Source of the DNA: Candidatus Hydrogenedentota bacterium
Lineage (GTDB): Bacteria > Hydrogenedentota > Hydrogenedentia > Hydrogenedentales > SLHB01
Length of the DNA: 6,927 bases
Direction: 5' to 3'
Assembly: GCA_035416745.1 (NCBI GenBank)
Contig: DAOLNV010000023.1
Location: 58,389 to 65,315 of the forward strand
In this document: in pieces, positions 1-6,171 of the stretch
Layout of the letters: each line of letters begins with the position of its first letter
Position numbering within the stretch: position 1 is the stretch's first letter
The notes under the pieces: model-generated
Seen by the model: only the letters and a program-made list of their open reading frames with translations
Databases searched by the model: none
What the model was told of the DNA's origin: nothing
Position numbers and translations under genes: made by a program

Positions 1-1095
1 GCCGAATGGCGCATAGACAAAGCTTGGCAAGAACGCGGGCAACGCGGACGACACTTCGTAGGTGTAGACCATCTCGCCGATGGCGGGAATGTAGGTGCTG
101 TCGCTGAACACCGTGATCGTCGGCGGCTTCGTATGGTCGGTTACCACGACGGGGCCGGAGACGGTCTCGGGGAACCCCGCGACCTCGCGAGTCTGCGCCC
201 CGGTGTAGTAATCGGTGTCGGTTACATTGCCCTGGATCACGTGCCGCTGTAAATCCCCCGGATCGAAATACCACGGCGGCGTGTCAAGAAACGCGAGGTA
301 CTGGCCGGCCGCGATGCCGGGTCCGATGGTGATGCTCAGATCTTCAACGGGATAGCTGTTCGACAGCGAACCGGGGTTGAAGAACGCCTGGACGCCGTCC
401 CGCACCGGCGGCACGGGCGGCGCGAACGGGAGCGCGGGAAGAATCCCGTCAAACGGCCCGCCAGAAGGCGATGGCTCAACCCATGGGCGCCACGTAGCAG
501 ACGCTACAGGAGAGTACGGATGCGAAGTCCCGAACCCAAAGGGTATTGGCCCCTGCGCCGCATAGGGACCGGGGGCGTTGTTCAGCGTCATGATATCCGA
601 CGGCTGCGCAGGCGCGGTCGGAAGCACGAGCACCGGCCGCGGCGGGATGGTGTCGATCAGGCAATGGCGGCCGTTGATGGCCTGCTCGACGATCACGCCG
701 CCGTCGGTCAGGTCAACGGGGTCGTCGCCCCAATACTCGCCTCCGCCAAGGGGGATCACGATGGCGGCATGGCCGTCAGCCAGATAGTCCCCCTGAGAAG
801 GCCCGCCGCTGCCGTCCATATCCTCGATAAGCGTCGTGATGGGCGCGGCATTGGTGCCGAAATAGACGCCCTCGCCGTAGCTCTGGAGTTGGATTTCGAT
901 GCAGCGGGCGCGATTCGCCGGAATGTCGAGAGCGCCATTGGCGAACACCACGCCCTGAGGCACCAGGTAGATGCTGCCGGGCACAATGACGCCGTAGACG
1001 CGTATCTGCACCTGGAGCTCGCCGGCATCCATGGCGGGCACGGGGTCGGGTATCACCTCGGCATAGTACCAATACCGCATGTCAATGTCGGGGTT
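1..1095 (-). other. C-terminal beta-rich and proline-rich tail, cut by the left edge
   Basis: Residues 1646-2010. The first part (to about 1795) is beta-rich, with an acidic DMDGSG turn at 1737-1742 and DYLADGHAAIVIPLG (1748-1762). IDTIPPRPVL at 1792 looks like the DTxPP start of bacterial Ig-like repeats. A proline-rich stretch covers about 1804-1878. A second opening, TKPPTITVF at 1967, starts another Ig-like unit that is cut off at the window edge. No sorting signal (PEP-CTERM, LPxTG or type IX domain) is visible because the terminus is missing. Confidence 0.5.
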
Positions 1096-4000
1096 GCCGC
1101 CCATGAGTTCGTCGGCCCCGATGTCGGGCAGCCGCGGCTGACTCTCTTCTCCAGGTGGAGGTTCAGGCCATTCTCCGGTGCCTTGGACATTAAAGGGCTC
1201 GCCGAGGTCGGGCCGGGTTTCGAGTTCGTAGTCGGCCTCGGTGAACGGCCTTTCGATAAACTTGCCGGCCTTGTCGCGCACGGGATTCAGCTCGTTGCGG
1301 CCCCAGAGGGTGCCGTCGCCGACGACCTCGAGTTTGCCGCGCCACCACGGCTTGCTTGCGGGCGCGCCCTCGGGCAGCAGCATCGGGTCTTTGGCGATGC
1401 TGCCCGTGCCCGGGTTCACGTTCACATAGTCGCGGTAATTCAGATACACGTCATTGAACAGCAGGTCCGCGGCGGAAGGCTCCAGCATATCCTCGCTGTC
1501 AATCACGTAGAAGATATTGTCCGGATTGCTGGTGAGCATGCTGTCACCGACGGGAGCGGGCGGGCCCGGGTCGTCCACGTAGTTCGTGACCGTCACGACC
1601 ACCTTGTAATGGTTGCCGGCCGTTGTCGGGTCGGGATACCCGTCAGGCTCCGCGGCCCCGGTCTGGTTATTGAGAAGGTCCAGGGTCGAGTCGGGCTCGG
1701 CATGGAGCAGCGGATCGAGCAAGGTCATGAAATCCGGCGCCCGAATCACGATCATGTTGGGCGACACGCTGAAATGGTATAGCACGACTGGCACCGTCGT
1801 GGGCACGGCGCTTGACTCGTCGGTGAACGAGAACGTCACGATGACGCGGTCATCGAAGTTGTAGCCCGTGATGGTGATGAACTGCTCGGGGTCCTGCATC
1901 AGTCCGGGCATCAGCGAAGTGTTCACGTAGATCTGGTTGGGCTCGATCTCGACGATCTTGGGCGGCCCGTCCATGATATACGTGAACCGTTCGGGTTCGG
2001 GTGCGCGCGCTTCGACCGGCGCGGGCTGGGTATTGCCCGCGGCGGTGATGGTCCACACCGAACTCACGTCGTAGGTGGCGGGCAGACCGAACGGCGCCGG
2101 AGGCGTTTTCACGCGGATATACCCGCTGTTATAGGCGGTAACCATCGATTCGACCGCTCCTATCCGCGCCATCGGATATTCGTCGATCGGGAAGTCGGCC
2201 CCTTCGATATTGAGCACGTCGCCGCCGCTGACCGGCCCCCAATGGACCGGTTCGGCGATGCGCCAGCCGCCGTTTACGGGCGGCGCGTCAACGTGATGCA
2301 GCGTAAGCGCGTTCGAGGTGTTGTCTTTGATCAGGAAACTGTTGTTGCTGGCATCAATGAGATATTGTCCGGCCAGCGAGCCCCAGCCGGGGTCGGGAAC
2401 CGCGGTGAACTGTTCCGTGCCCGCGTTCCACGTGCCGCTGAGGCCCGAATCGATGGGATAAGCCCCGCGCACGATGCGCCAGGCCCCGCTCGACGGCGAG
2501 CCGCCGTACAGCGTCAGCATTTCGTCGGAATTGGTCTGGATCATGTACGCGTTGAACGCCGAATCGAGCAGATAGTGCCCGCCATACGCGCCGGGCTCCC
2601 ATCCCGCTCCGGCTACCGTAAATGTTCCCGCGGCGCCGGCGCCGGCTACGCCCGACTCGACCGTCCTGGGCGACACGTTGGTCTTGATAATCCGCGGCAG
2701 GAATTCCCAGAAGATGATGCCGTCCACGACGACGTCTTCGTCGAGCTTCAGTCCGGTGCAGCCGTCGTAGGTGACGAGGGCCACGTCGACGGGGTTCACG
2801 TTGCCGGGGGAACTGGTCGGCACGCCGTACGACGCCACGTCGAACACGGTGAACACCGCCTCGAAGAACGAGATCACGGTGCACTCCGCCGCGGGGACGG
2901 TTCTCAGGCTCAACGCGTTGCCGGGCCACCGCAGCTCGACATCGGTCCACGGCCAAGTAGTAGGTGAACCATCTTCGGGGTCAGGCTTATGAGCCAGCCC
3001 GGAGCCCAGCACCCGCACCTGGAACTCCTCATCGGCCAGCGGGGCAGCCGGCACGGTGCGCGGATGCACCGCCCGAGCGTAGAGGCGCCAGGCCGAGCCG
3101 TCCGGCGGCACATAGACCCCGTCCTTCAGGGTCGAATACAGGGCATAGTTCACGGGATTGAACGCGCTCGTGGAACGCAGCACGACCGTGACGTCTCTCT
3201 GGCCGTACAGCCCCGCGGGCAGGCTGTCCAGCGAGAACTCGATGAAGGTTGCTCCAAAACCGCCCGGATCCGGAACGATGGAGGTAATGTCCGCCTCGGG
3301 AATCTGCTTGTTCTCGACGTAGACCCAGAAATCGTTCACGGCCCACGAATAGATGTACGAACTCGCCCCTGCCGACGTGGACGGCACAACGGTGAGGATG
3401 GCCCTGTTGTTCGCACAGTTCAGCGTAGCGCCAACCACTTCAAAGTACACGTCGGGATCGTTTATCCAGAAGAAGCGGGAGCTGGTGCGCTTGTAATCGT
3501 TCAGGGGGGCCGGGCCGTAGGTGTCCTGCAGGTCCGCGCTGCGCACGTTTTCGATCGCGACCGCCAGCCCGGCGGTGTTGAACGCGGGTACGTAGGGCAT
3601 CCCGCCGGTACGGTCGATAAACGCGTTCGCGACGGTGATGTCGTCGGGGCGCGCAGGCAGCGCGAATTCGATGAACCGCTGCGTGTGTTTTACGTGCTGT
3701 TCGACGTTCTCGTTGGGCATGGCCACGCCGTCCGCCCCCGCGTCGCCCGGATTGTTGAGCGGATCGTCGATGGTGTAGGTGTTGCCCCCGAGATCGTCGA
3801 AGGTGATGCGGAGGCCGGCGTCAAAGCTGTCGCCGTACAGCGTGCGCGTCGTGAGCGCGGCGGAATTGATCAGCGCGCCCGAGTTGTAGTCGATAAAGTT
3901 CGACGGGGACCACTCGAATTCGTCGGTTGACAGGAACGGCAGCTCGGGGTCGTTGTCCAACAACGGGGTGCTGTCGGCGAAATACGTGAACCCGGTGGGC

Positions 4001-6030
4001 AAGATGTCGTACAGGCCGTTGGGATTGGTGATCTCGACGTCGTACGAGCCGCCTGCGCCGAACTCGGCGAGCGGCACCTGCACGTCGATGATCTTCCGCC
4101 AATCGCCTTCCGGAAGACCGCTGACAAGGGTGGAAACCGACGCGTACGGACACATCTCGCCGCCGATGCGCACCGTGCATCCGTCGGCGAGATTCCAGCC
4201 GAGAATGTCGATGCGGAAGATCTGTCCGGGGTCTGCGTCCGTGTTCAGGCGGCGGTAGAAATTGGGCATGACCTGCACGATATCGGGCCGGCTGCCCACG
4301 GTGGCCGTGGAATCTTCGCCGCGGTAGCGGTATTCGCGCATGTTCTCGTCGCCGGCGGGACTGTCGGTATGCGCGCCGGAGGGATAAAGATTGCGCACCA
4401 GCACGTCCATGGGGGCGCTGTTGTGAAAGATCGGATCATACCAACCGGGGGCAGCGGGCGCTTCCACGTGCAGCAGCGCCGACGACAGCCATGTGCGCTC
4501 GTTCGCCCGGAGGTCGCCCGGCCGCACGATGGACCACGCGCCGTCGACGAGGGCGGCGGTCGGGCCCGCAAGCGTGAGCGTATCGACCGTGTTGGACGTG
4601 ATGAGCCAGCGGGTCCCGCCCTGCGCCAGGTAGTTGTCGCGGAACTGGTCCGGGATCCATACCGGCACGGGGTTGTATGGCGCGAAGGTGTTGGGCCCAA
4701 CCACGCCGTTCGGACCCAAATCGCGGGTCATCCCGCCGTCGATGAGCCCGTTGCTGTTGAAATCCCACCATACCTCGCCGTCGACGTTGAACCGCACGCC
4801 TTCGACCAGCACCCAGTTGCCGCCCTCGGGCGGGCCGTGCGACGGGGTCACCAGGGTCACTTGAGGCTCTACGGCCGGGTCCTCGACGTAGGTGAACGCG
4901 TCCTGCAGGGTGTACGTGCGCTCGTCTTCGGTGCCGAACGCCCGCACGATATGCACATCGACCTTGCCCGGCGCGCTGTTGTACGACGGCGGAACAAGCC
5001 CCTCGAGACGGTCGGGAGCGCTCAGGGGATTGAACAGGACGGGGGGATTGTCCGCGCCGATGTCGCGCGGGCCGAAATACACCCGGGTATCGGCGCCGGC
5101 CTCGCTCAAGTTCTTCCCGTAAATGGCCGCGCTGGCCCCGCCGGTAATCACGTCCCACTCGGGGATGATGGCGATCCCGCCCGACCAGACCAGGCCGCCG
5201 CCGCTGGGTTCCAACGAGGCGGTAGCGTTCTTGTACACGATGCTGTTGCGGACGCGGGCATACTTGGGCGGCTCGGTGCCGCTGCTGACCGCCCAGCTCC
5301 GATTGACCCAGACGCCGTGCTGGCCGTTGCCAATGATTGCGCAATGAATAATATCGGTAAAGGTGCCTGGGGAGTCCGGATTGGTGTCGATATGCACGCC
5401 GTCGATGGCGTTGTCCGAGATGCTGCAGTTGATGAGCAGCGCCGACGCGTTGTTGCCCTCGATGGATACGCCATGATTGGGGTGCGCGTCCATCCAGCAG
5501 CGGTTGATGGTCGGGCGGTAGGGACTGGTATAGTCGCCCGCAATGCGGATGCCGTTGACGCCGCCTACCAGATGCAGCCCCTCGATGCGGGGACTGTAGA
5601 GTTTGGACGTGTCGTTTATGAAATTCGCGGTTGTGGTGCTGATGGTGATCACGTCCAGGCCGTTGCCGTCGAGGACGGGCTCGTAGACGTCCGACCCGCT
5701 GTACCGCGTGGAGCCGAGGATGCGCACATCGGCGTCGGCGGGCATGGTCACGCCGCCCGTCCACGGCAGACTGTTGTTGCGCGCCACGACCAGCACCGTG
5801 TACGGCTCGCCCGCGTCCCGCGAATAGGTGACGGCGTCGTTGATGGCCAGCTGTACGTCGCTGTAGGCCTCGGTCACGTCGGCCACGTACTGGCTCCAGT
5901 AGGGCGGGGCCTCGGTCACGTCCACCACGACGAGCTGGTTCGGGACGAGCTGCGCCGCCGCGGGCAACGCCGTGAGCATCGCCGCCAGGACCAGCCATCG
6001 GACACGCCGGTAGTGCGTCATGTCAGTCAT
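1..6030 (-). CDS. Giant secreted beta-helix / IPT-TIG repeat protein, 3' end beyond the window
   Basis: One frame of 2,010 codons has no stop from the ATG at 6030 to the left edge, so the C-terminus is missing. The start is supported by GGGAG eight bases upstream; a second ATG at codon 4 is too far from it. Order of parts by residue: signal peptide 1-26, parallel beta-helix about 45-285, TIG-like domains about 289-384, 389-570 and 582-687, unassigned beta-rich region 690-1112, paired 50-residue modules 1137-1261, TIG-like domains 1262-1353 and 1357-1510, beta-helix closing module ending PDIGADE at 1635-1641, and a proline-rich and Ig-like tail. TIG and beta-helix folds are typical of adhesins, carbohydrate-binding surface proteins and some polysaccharide lyases. 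No catalytic residue set was recognised, so an adhesive or structural extracellular role is inferred. It lies 141 bases downstream of a GspK-like gene on the same strand and may be co-expressed. Cysteines are few. The frame and export are well supported; the exact function is unknown. Confidence 0.93.
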   Translation of the reverse strand, partial: MTDMTHYRRVRWLVLAAMLTALPAAAQLVPNQLVVVDVTEAPPYWSQYVADVTEAYSDVQLAINDAVTYSRDAGEPYTVLVVARNNSLPWTGGVTMPADADVRILGSTRYSGSDVYEPVLDGNGLDVITISTTTANFINDTSKLYSPRIEGLHLVGGVNGIRIAGDYTSPYRPTINRCWMDAHPNHGVSIEGNNASALLINCSISDNAIDGVHIDTNPDSPGTFTDIIHCAIIGNGQHGVWVNRSWAVSSGTEPPKYARVRNSIVYKNATASLEPSGGGLVWSGGIAIIPEWDVITGGASAAIYGKNLSEAGADTRVYFGPRDIGADNPPVLFNPLSAPDRLEGLVPPSYNSAPGKVDVHIVRAFGTEDERTYTLQDAFTYVEDPAVEPQVTLVTPSHGPPEGGNWVLVEGVRFNVDGEVWWDFNSNGLIDGGMTRDLGPNGVVGPNTFAPYNPVPVWIPDQFRDNYLAQGGTRWLITSNTVDTLTLAGPTAALVDGAWSIVRPGDLRANERTWLSSALLHVEAPAAPGWYDPIFHNSAPMDVLVRNLYPSGAHTDSPAGDENMREYRYRGEDSTATVGSRPDIVQVMPNFYRRLNTDADPGQIFRIDILGWNLADGCTVRIGGEMCPYASVSTLVSGLPEGDWRKIIDVQVPLAEFGAGGSYDVEITNPNGLYDILPTGFTYFADSTPLLDNDPELPFLSTDEFEWSPSNFIDYNSGALINSAALTTRTLYGDSFDAGLRITFDDLGGNTYTIDDPLNNPGDAGADGVAMPNENVEQHVKHTQRFIEFALPARPDDITVANAFIDRTGGMPYVPAFNTAGLAVAIENVRSADLQDTYGPAPLNDYKRTSSRFFWINDPDVYFEVVGATLNCANNRAILTVVPSTSAGASSYIYSWAVNDFWVYVENKQIPEADITSIVPDPGGFGATFIEFSLDSLPAGLYGQRDVTVVLRSTSAFNPVNYALYSTLKDGVYVPPDGSAWRLYARAVHPRTVPAAPLADEEFQVRVLGSGLAHKPDPEDGSPTTWPWTDVELRWPGNALSLRTVPAAECTVISFFEAVFTVFDVASYGVPTSSPGNVNPVDVALVTYDGCTGLKLDEDVVVDGIIFWEFLPRIIKTNVSPRTVESGVAGAGAAGTFTVAGAGWEPGAYGGHYLLDSAFNAYMIQTNSDEMLTLYGGSPSSGAWRIVRGAYPIDSGLSGTWNAGTEQFTAVPDPGWGSLAGQYLIDASNNSFLIKDNTSNALTLHHVDAPPVNGGWRIAEPVHWGPVSGGDVLNIEGADFPIDEYPMARIGAVESMVTAYNSGYIRVKTPPAPFGLPATYDVSSVWTITAAGNTQPAPVEARAPEPERFTYIMDGPPKIVEIEPNQIYVNTSLMPGLMQDPEQFITITGYNFDDRVIVTFSFTDESSAVPTTVPVVLYHFSVSPNMIVIRAPDFMTLLDPLLHAEPDSTLDLLNNQTGAAEPDGYPDPTTAGNHYKVVVTVTNYVDDPGPPAPVGDSMLTSNPDNIFYVIDSEDMLEPSAADLLFNDVYLNYRDYVNVNPGTGSIAKDPMLLPEGAPASKPWWRGKLEVVGDGTLWGRNELNPVRDKAGKFIERPFTEADYELETRPDLGEPFNVQGTGEWPEPPPGEESQPRLPDIGADELMGGNPDIDMRYWYYAEVIPDPVPAMDAGELQVQIRVYGVIVPGSIYLVPQGVVFANGALDIPANRARCIEIQLQSYGEGVYFGTNAAPITTLIEDMDGSGGPSQGDYLADGHAAIVIPLGGGEYWGDDPVDLTDGGVIVEQAINGRHCLIDTIPPRPVLVLPTAPAQPSDIMTLNNAPGPYAAQGPIPFGFGTSHPYSPVASATWRPWVEPSPSGGPFDGILPALPFAPPVPPVRDGVQAFFNPGSLSNSYPVEDLSITIGPGIAAGQYLAFLDTPPWYFDPGDLQRHVIQGNVTDTDYYTGAQTREVAGFPETVSGPVVVTDHTKPPTITVFSDSTYIPAIGEMVYTYEVSSALPAFLPSFVYAPFG
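1102..1473 (-). other. Beta-helix closing module with PDIGADE ending
   Basis: Residues about 1520-1643 resemble the end of many secreted beta-helix proteins: FNDVYLNYRDYVNV, then GTGSIAKDPML (1541-1551), a DYELE strand (1600-1604) and PDIGADE (1635-1641). In such proteins a SPAIDAG-like motif normally follows the DYxL strand; here that place reads RPDLGEP and is degenerate. A proline/glutamate-rich linker (1621-1632) precedes PDIGADE. Confidence 0.7.
1501..1962 (-). other. IPT/TIG-like domain 5
   Basis: Residues about 1357-1510 begin PKIVEIEPNQIYV, continue with FITITGYNFDD and VIVTFSF, then MIVIRAPDF, YKVVVTVTNY and NIFYVID. The order fits TIG, but the domain is longer than usual, with an acidic and proline-rich insert near 1439-1470. 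Confidence 0.65.
1972..2247 (-). other. IPT/TIG-like domain 4
   Basis: Residues about 1262-1353 are the clearest TIG match in the protein: GPVSGGDVLNIEGADF (1265-1280), an ARIGAV strand, YIRVKTPPAP, TYDVSSV and closing RFTYIMDG. This is the family's usual length of about 90 residues. Confidence 0.8.
2248..2409 (-). repeat. 50-residue W-x-I module, copy 3
   Basis: Residues about 1208-1261 carry FTAVPDPGW, GQYLIDA, FLIKDN, LTLHHV and GGWRIAEP, matching copy 2 almost landmark for landmark. It runs directly into the TIG opening WGPVSGGD at 1264. Confidence 0.75.
2467..2622 (-). repeat. 50-residue W-x-I module, copy 2
   Basis: Residues about 1137-1188 carry FTVAGAGW, GHYLLDS, YMIQTN, LTLYGG and GAWRIVR. 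It is preceded by a small Ala/Gly linker (GAGAAG, 1130-1135) and is followed after about 20 residues by copy 3; the repeat period of the tandem pair is 71 residues. Confidence 0.75.
2695..3963 (-). other. Unassigned beta-rich region of the giant protein
   Basis: Residues about 690-1112 have alternating hydrophobic strands and Gly/Pro/Asp turns but no family I can name. At least three units can be guessed from recurring strand-turn patterns: 700-855 (contains FIEFALPARPDD), 860-975 (contains FIEFSLDSLPAG) and 981-1112 (contains FQVRVLGSG and FEAVFTVFDV). FIEF-L near 786 and 929 suggests two related sandwich domains. Divergent Ig-like folds are the likeliest reading. Confidence 0.45.
3970..4287 (-). 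other. IPT/TIG-like domain 3
   Basis: Residues about 582-687 show the TIG order: PDIVQVMPN start, FRIDILGWNL, CTVRIGGEMC, VQVPLAEF, SYDVEITNPNG and closing GFTYFADS. C618 and C627 flank the IGG turn nine residues apart and could form a disulfide, which would fit an exported protein. Confidence 0.75.
4519..4659 (-). repeat. 50-residue W-x-I module, copy 1 (inside TIG domain 2)
   Basis: Residues about 458-504 share a pattern with the two copies at 2467..2622 and 2248..2409: a YL near the start, an L/M-I followed by T/K-x-N, a TLTL strand, then G-x-W-x-I-V-R. Here the landmarks are WLITSN, TLTLAG and GAWSIVRP. It sits between the calcium-loop-like motif and the last strands of TIG domain 2. Confidence 0.6.
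4738..4764 (-). other. Possible calcium-binding loop (DxNxNGxID)
   Basis: Residues 423-431 read DFNSNGLID, with D423, N425, N427 and D431 at the spacing of dockerin/EF-hand-type calcium loops. Similar short motifs are common in secreted repeat proteins. No flanking EF-hand helices can be seen, so calcium binding is an inference from the loop alone. Confidence 0.4.
4879..5166 (-). other. IPT/TIG-like domain 1
   Basis: Residues about 289-384 follow the TIG pattern: a proline start, TGGASAAIYGKNL (compare the family's GG-t-vtItG-nF), a VYFGP strand, then a dipeptide PP, VDVHIV and a closing FTYVED at 379-384. TIG domains are immunoglobulin-like folds found in tandem in bacterial surface proteins. 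Confidence 0.7.
5176..5898 (-). other. Right-handed parallel beta-helix domain (pectate-lyase-like fold)
   Basis: Residues about 45-285 begin with a segment like the N-terminal cap of these folds (DVQLAINDAV, then a hydrophobic strand YTVLVV). Successive rungs follow with short V/I strands broken by Gly/Asn turns: GLHLVGGVNGIRI, HGVSIEGNN (from H186), DGVHIDTN (from D210), HGVWVN (from H238) and RNSIVYKN (from R261). The rung spacing of roughly 22-28 residues fits the fold. Such domains bind or cleave polysaccharides, but no lyase or hydrolase catalytic set was seen, so binding or a structural role is as likely. Confidence 0.75.
5953..6030 (-). other. Sec-type signal peptide of the giant protein
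   Basis: Residues 1-26 have the three expected parts: a basic n-region (R8, R9, R11), a hydrophobic core from W12 to about L22, and AAA before Q27, which fits the AxA rule for signal peptidase I cleavage between 26 and 27. There is no cysteine at +1, so it is not a lipoprotein. R8-R9 are not followed by a Tat consensus. Confidence 0.88.
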
Positions 6031-6038
6031 AGACCCGT

Positions 6039-6043
6039 CTCCC
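6039..6043 (-). promoter_or_regulatory. Ribosome binding site of the giant gene
   Basis: GGGAG on the minus strand, eight bases before the ATG at 6030. It decides this start over the ATG three codons downstream. It lies within two tandem copies of GAGACGG (6035..6048). Confidence 0.6.
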
Positions 6044-6116
6044 GTCTCGCGGCGCGCGGGGCGGGCGCGTCCGCCGCGAGATAGTCGAGACATCTCTCGT
6101 TCGTCCGGCAGCGAAC

Positions 6117-6132
6117 CGGGCCGCGCGGCCCG
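6117..6132. repeat. Perfect 16-base GC inverted repeat in the intergenic gap
   Basis: CGGGCCGCGCGGCCCG is its own reverse complement and can fold as a six-pair stem with a GCGC loop. It lies 39 bases after the stop of the GspK-like gene on the minus strand. No T-run follows, so it is not a standard intrinsic terminator; it could be an RNA stability or attenuation hairpin, or chance in GC-rich DNA. Confidence 0.35.
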
Positions 6133-6171
6133 TGCGCCGCAATCGAGAGCGTTGTCGCGGTTTGTGTATGC

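Larger units (their letters stand above)
4321..4866 (-). other. IPT/TIG-like domain 2, enlarged by an inserted module
   Basis: Residues about 389-570 start with the canonical TIG opening (VTLVTPSHGPPEGGNWVLVEG) and end with LLHVEAPAAP, MDVLVRN and YRYRGED. At about 180 residues it is roughly twice the usual TIG length. The extra sequence holds a DFNSNGLID calcium-loop-like motif (423-431) and a copy of the 50-residue module (458-504). Confidence 0.65.
6031..6171 (-). other. Intergenic spacer between the GspK-like gene and the giant gene
   Basis: The 141 bases contain the GC palindrome at 6117..6132, a small hairpin (CGAGA/TCTCG, 6086..6099) and the ribosome binding site. I see no convincing -35/-10 pair. 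Co-transcription from upstream is possible, but the gap is also long enough for a non-consensus promoter. Confidence 0.5.

Noticed and set aside
520..1782. 420-codon open frame on the plus strand
   Set aside because: Same codon-register antisense frame as the one above; no domain and no ribosome binding logic, while the minus strand encodes recognisable beta-helix-end and TIG sequence here.
2630..2648. GCGCCGGCGCCGGC-type GC repeat
   Set aside because: It encodes the Ala/Gly linker at residues 1130-1135 and is explained by GC-rich codons for a low-complexity hinge.
2242..3930. Two plus-strand open frames (2242..2967 and 2989..3930)
   Set aside because: Same antisense register; the first ends where the sense gene uses a rare TCA serine codon in a linker.
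5176..5898. Assignment of the beta-helix as a pectate lyase or other named polysaccharide lyase
   Set aside because: Only the fold pattern is visible; no calcium-Asp cluster or catalytic Arg/Lys arrangement could be identified.
4436..5998. 520-codon open frame on the minus strand
   Set aside because: It is a shifted frame inside the giant gene, with an Arg/Gly/His-rich product and no domain. The signal peptide, beta-helix and TIG sequence are in the other frame.
4369..6084. 571-codon open frame on the plus strand
   Set aside because: It lies in exact codon register antisense to the giant gene. In that register a stop appears only where the sense gene uses TTA, CTA or TCA, which this high-GC gene nearly avoids. 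Its product is rich in Arg, His, Val and Gly with no domain.
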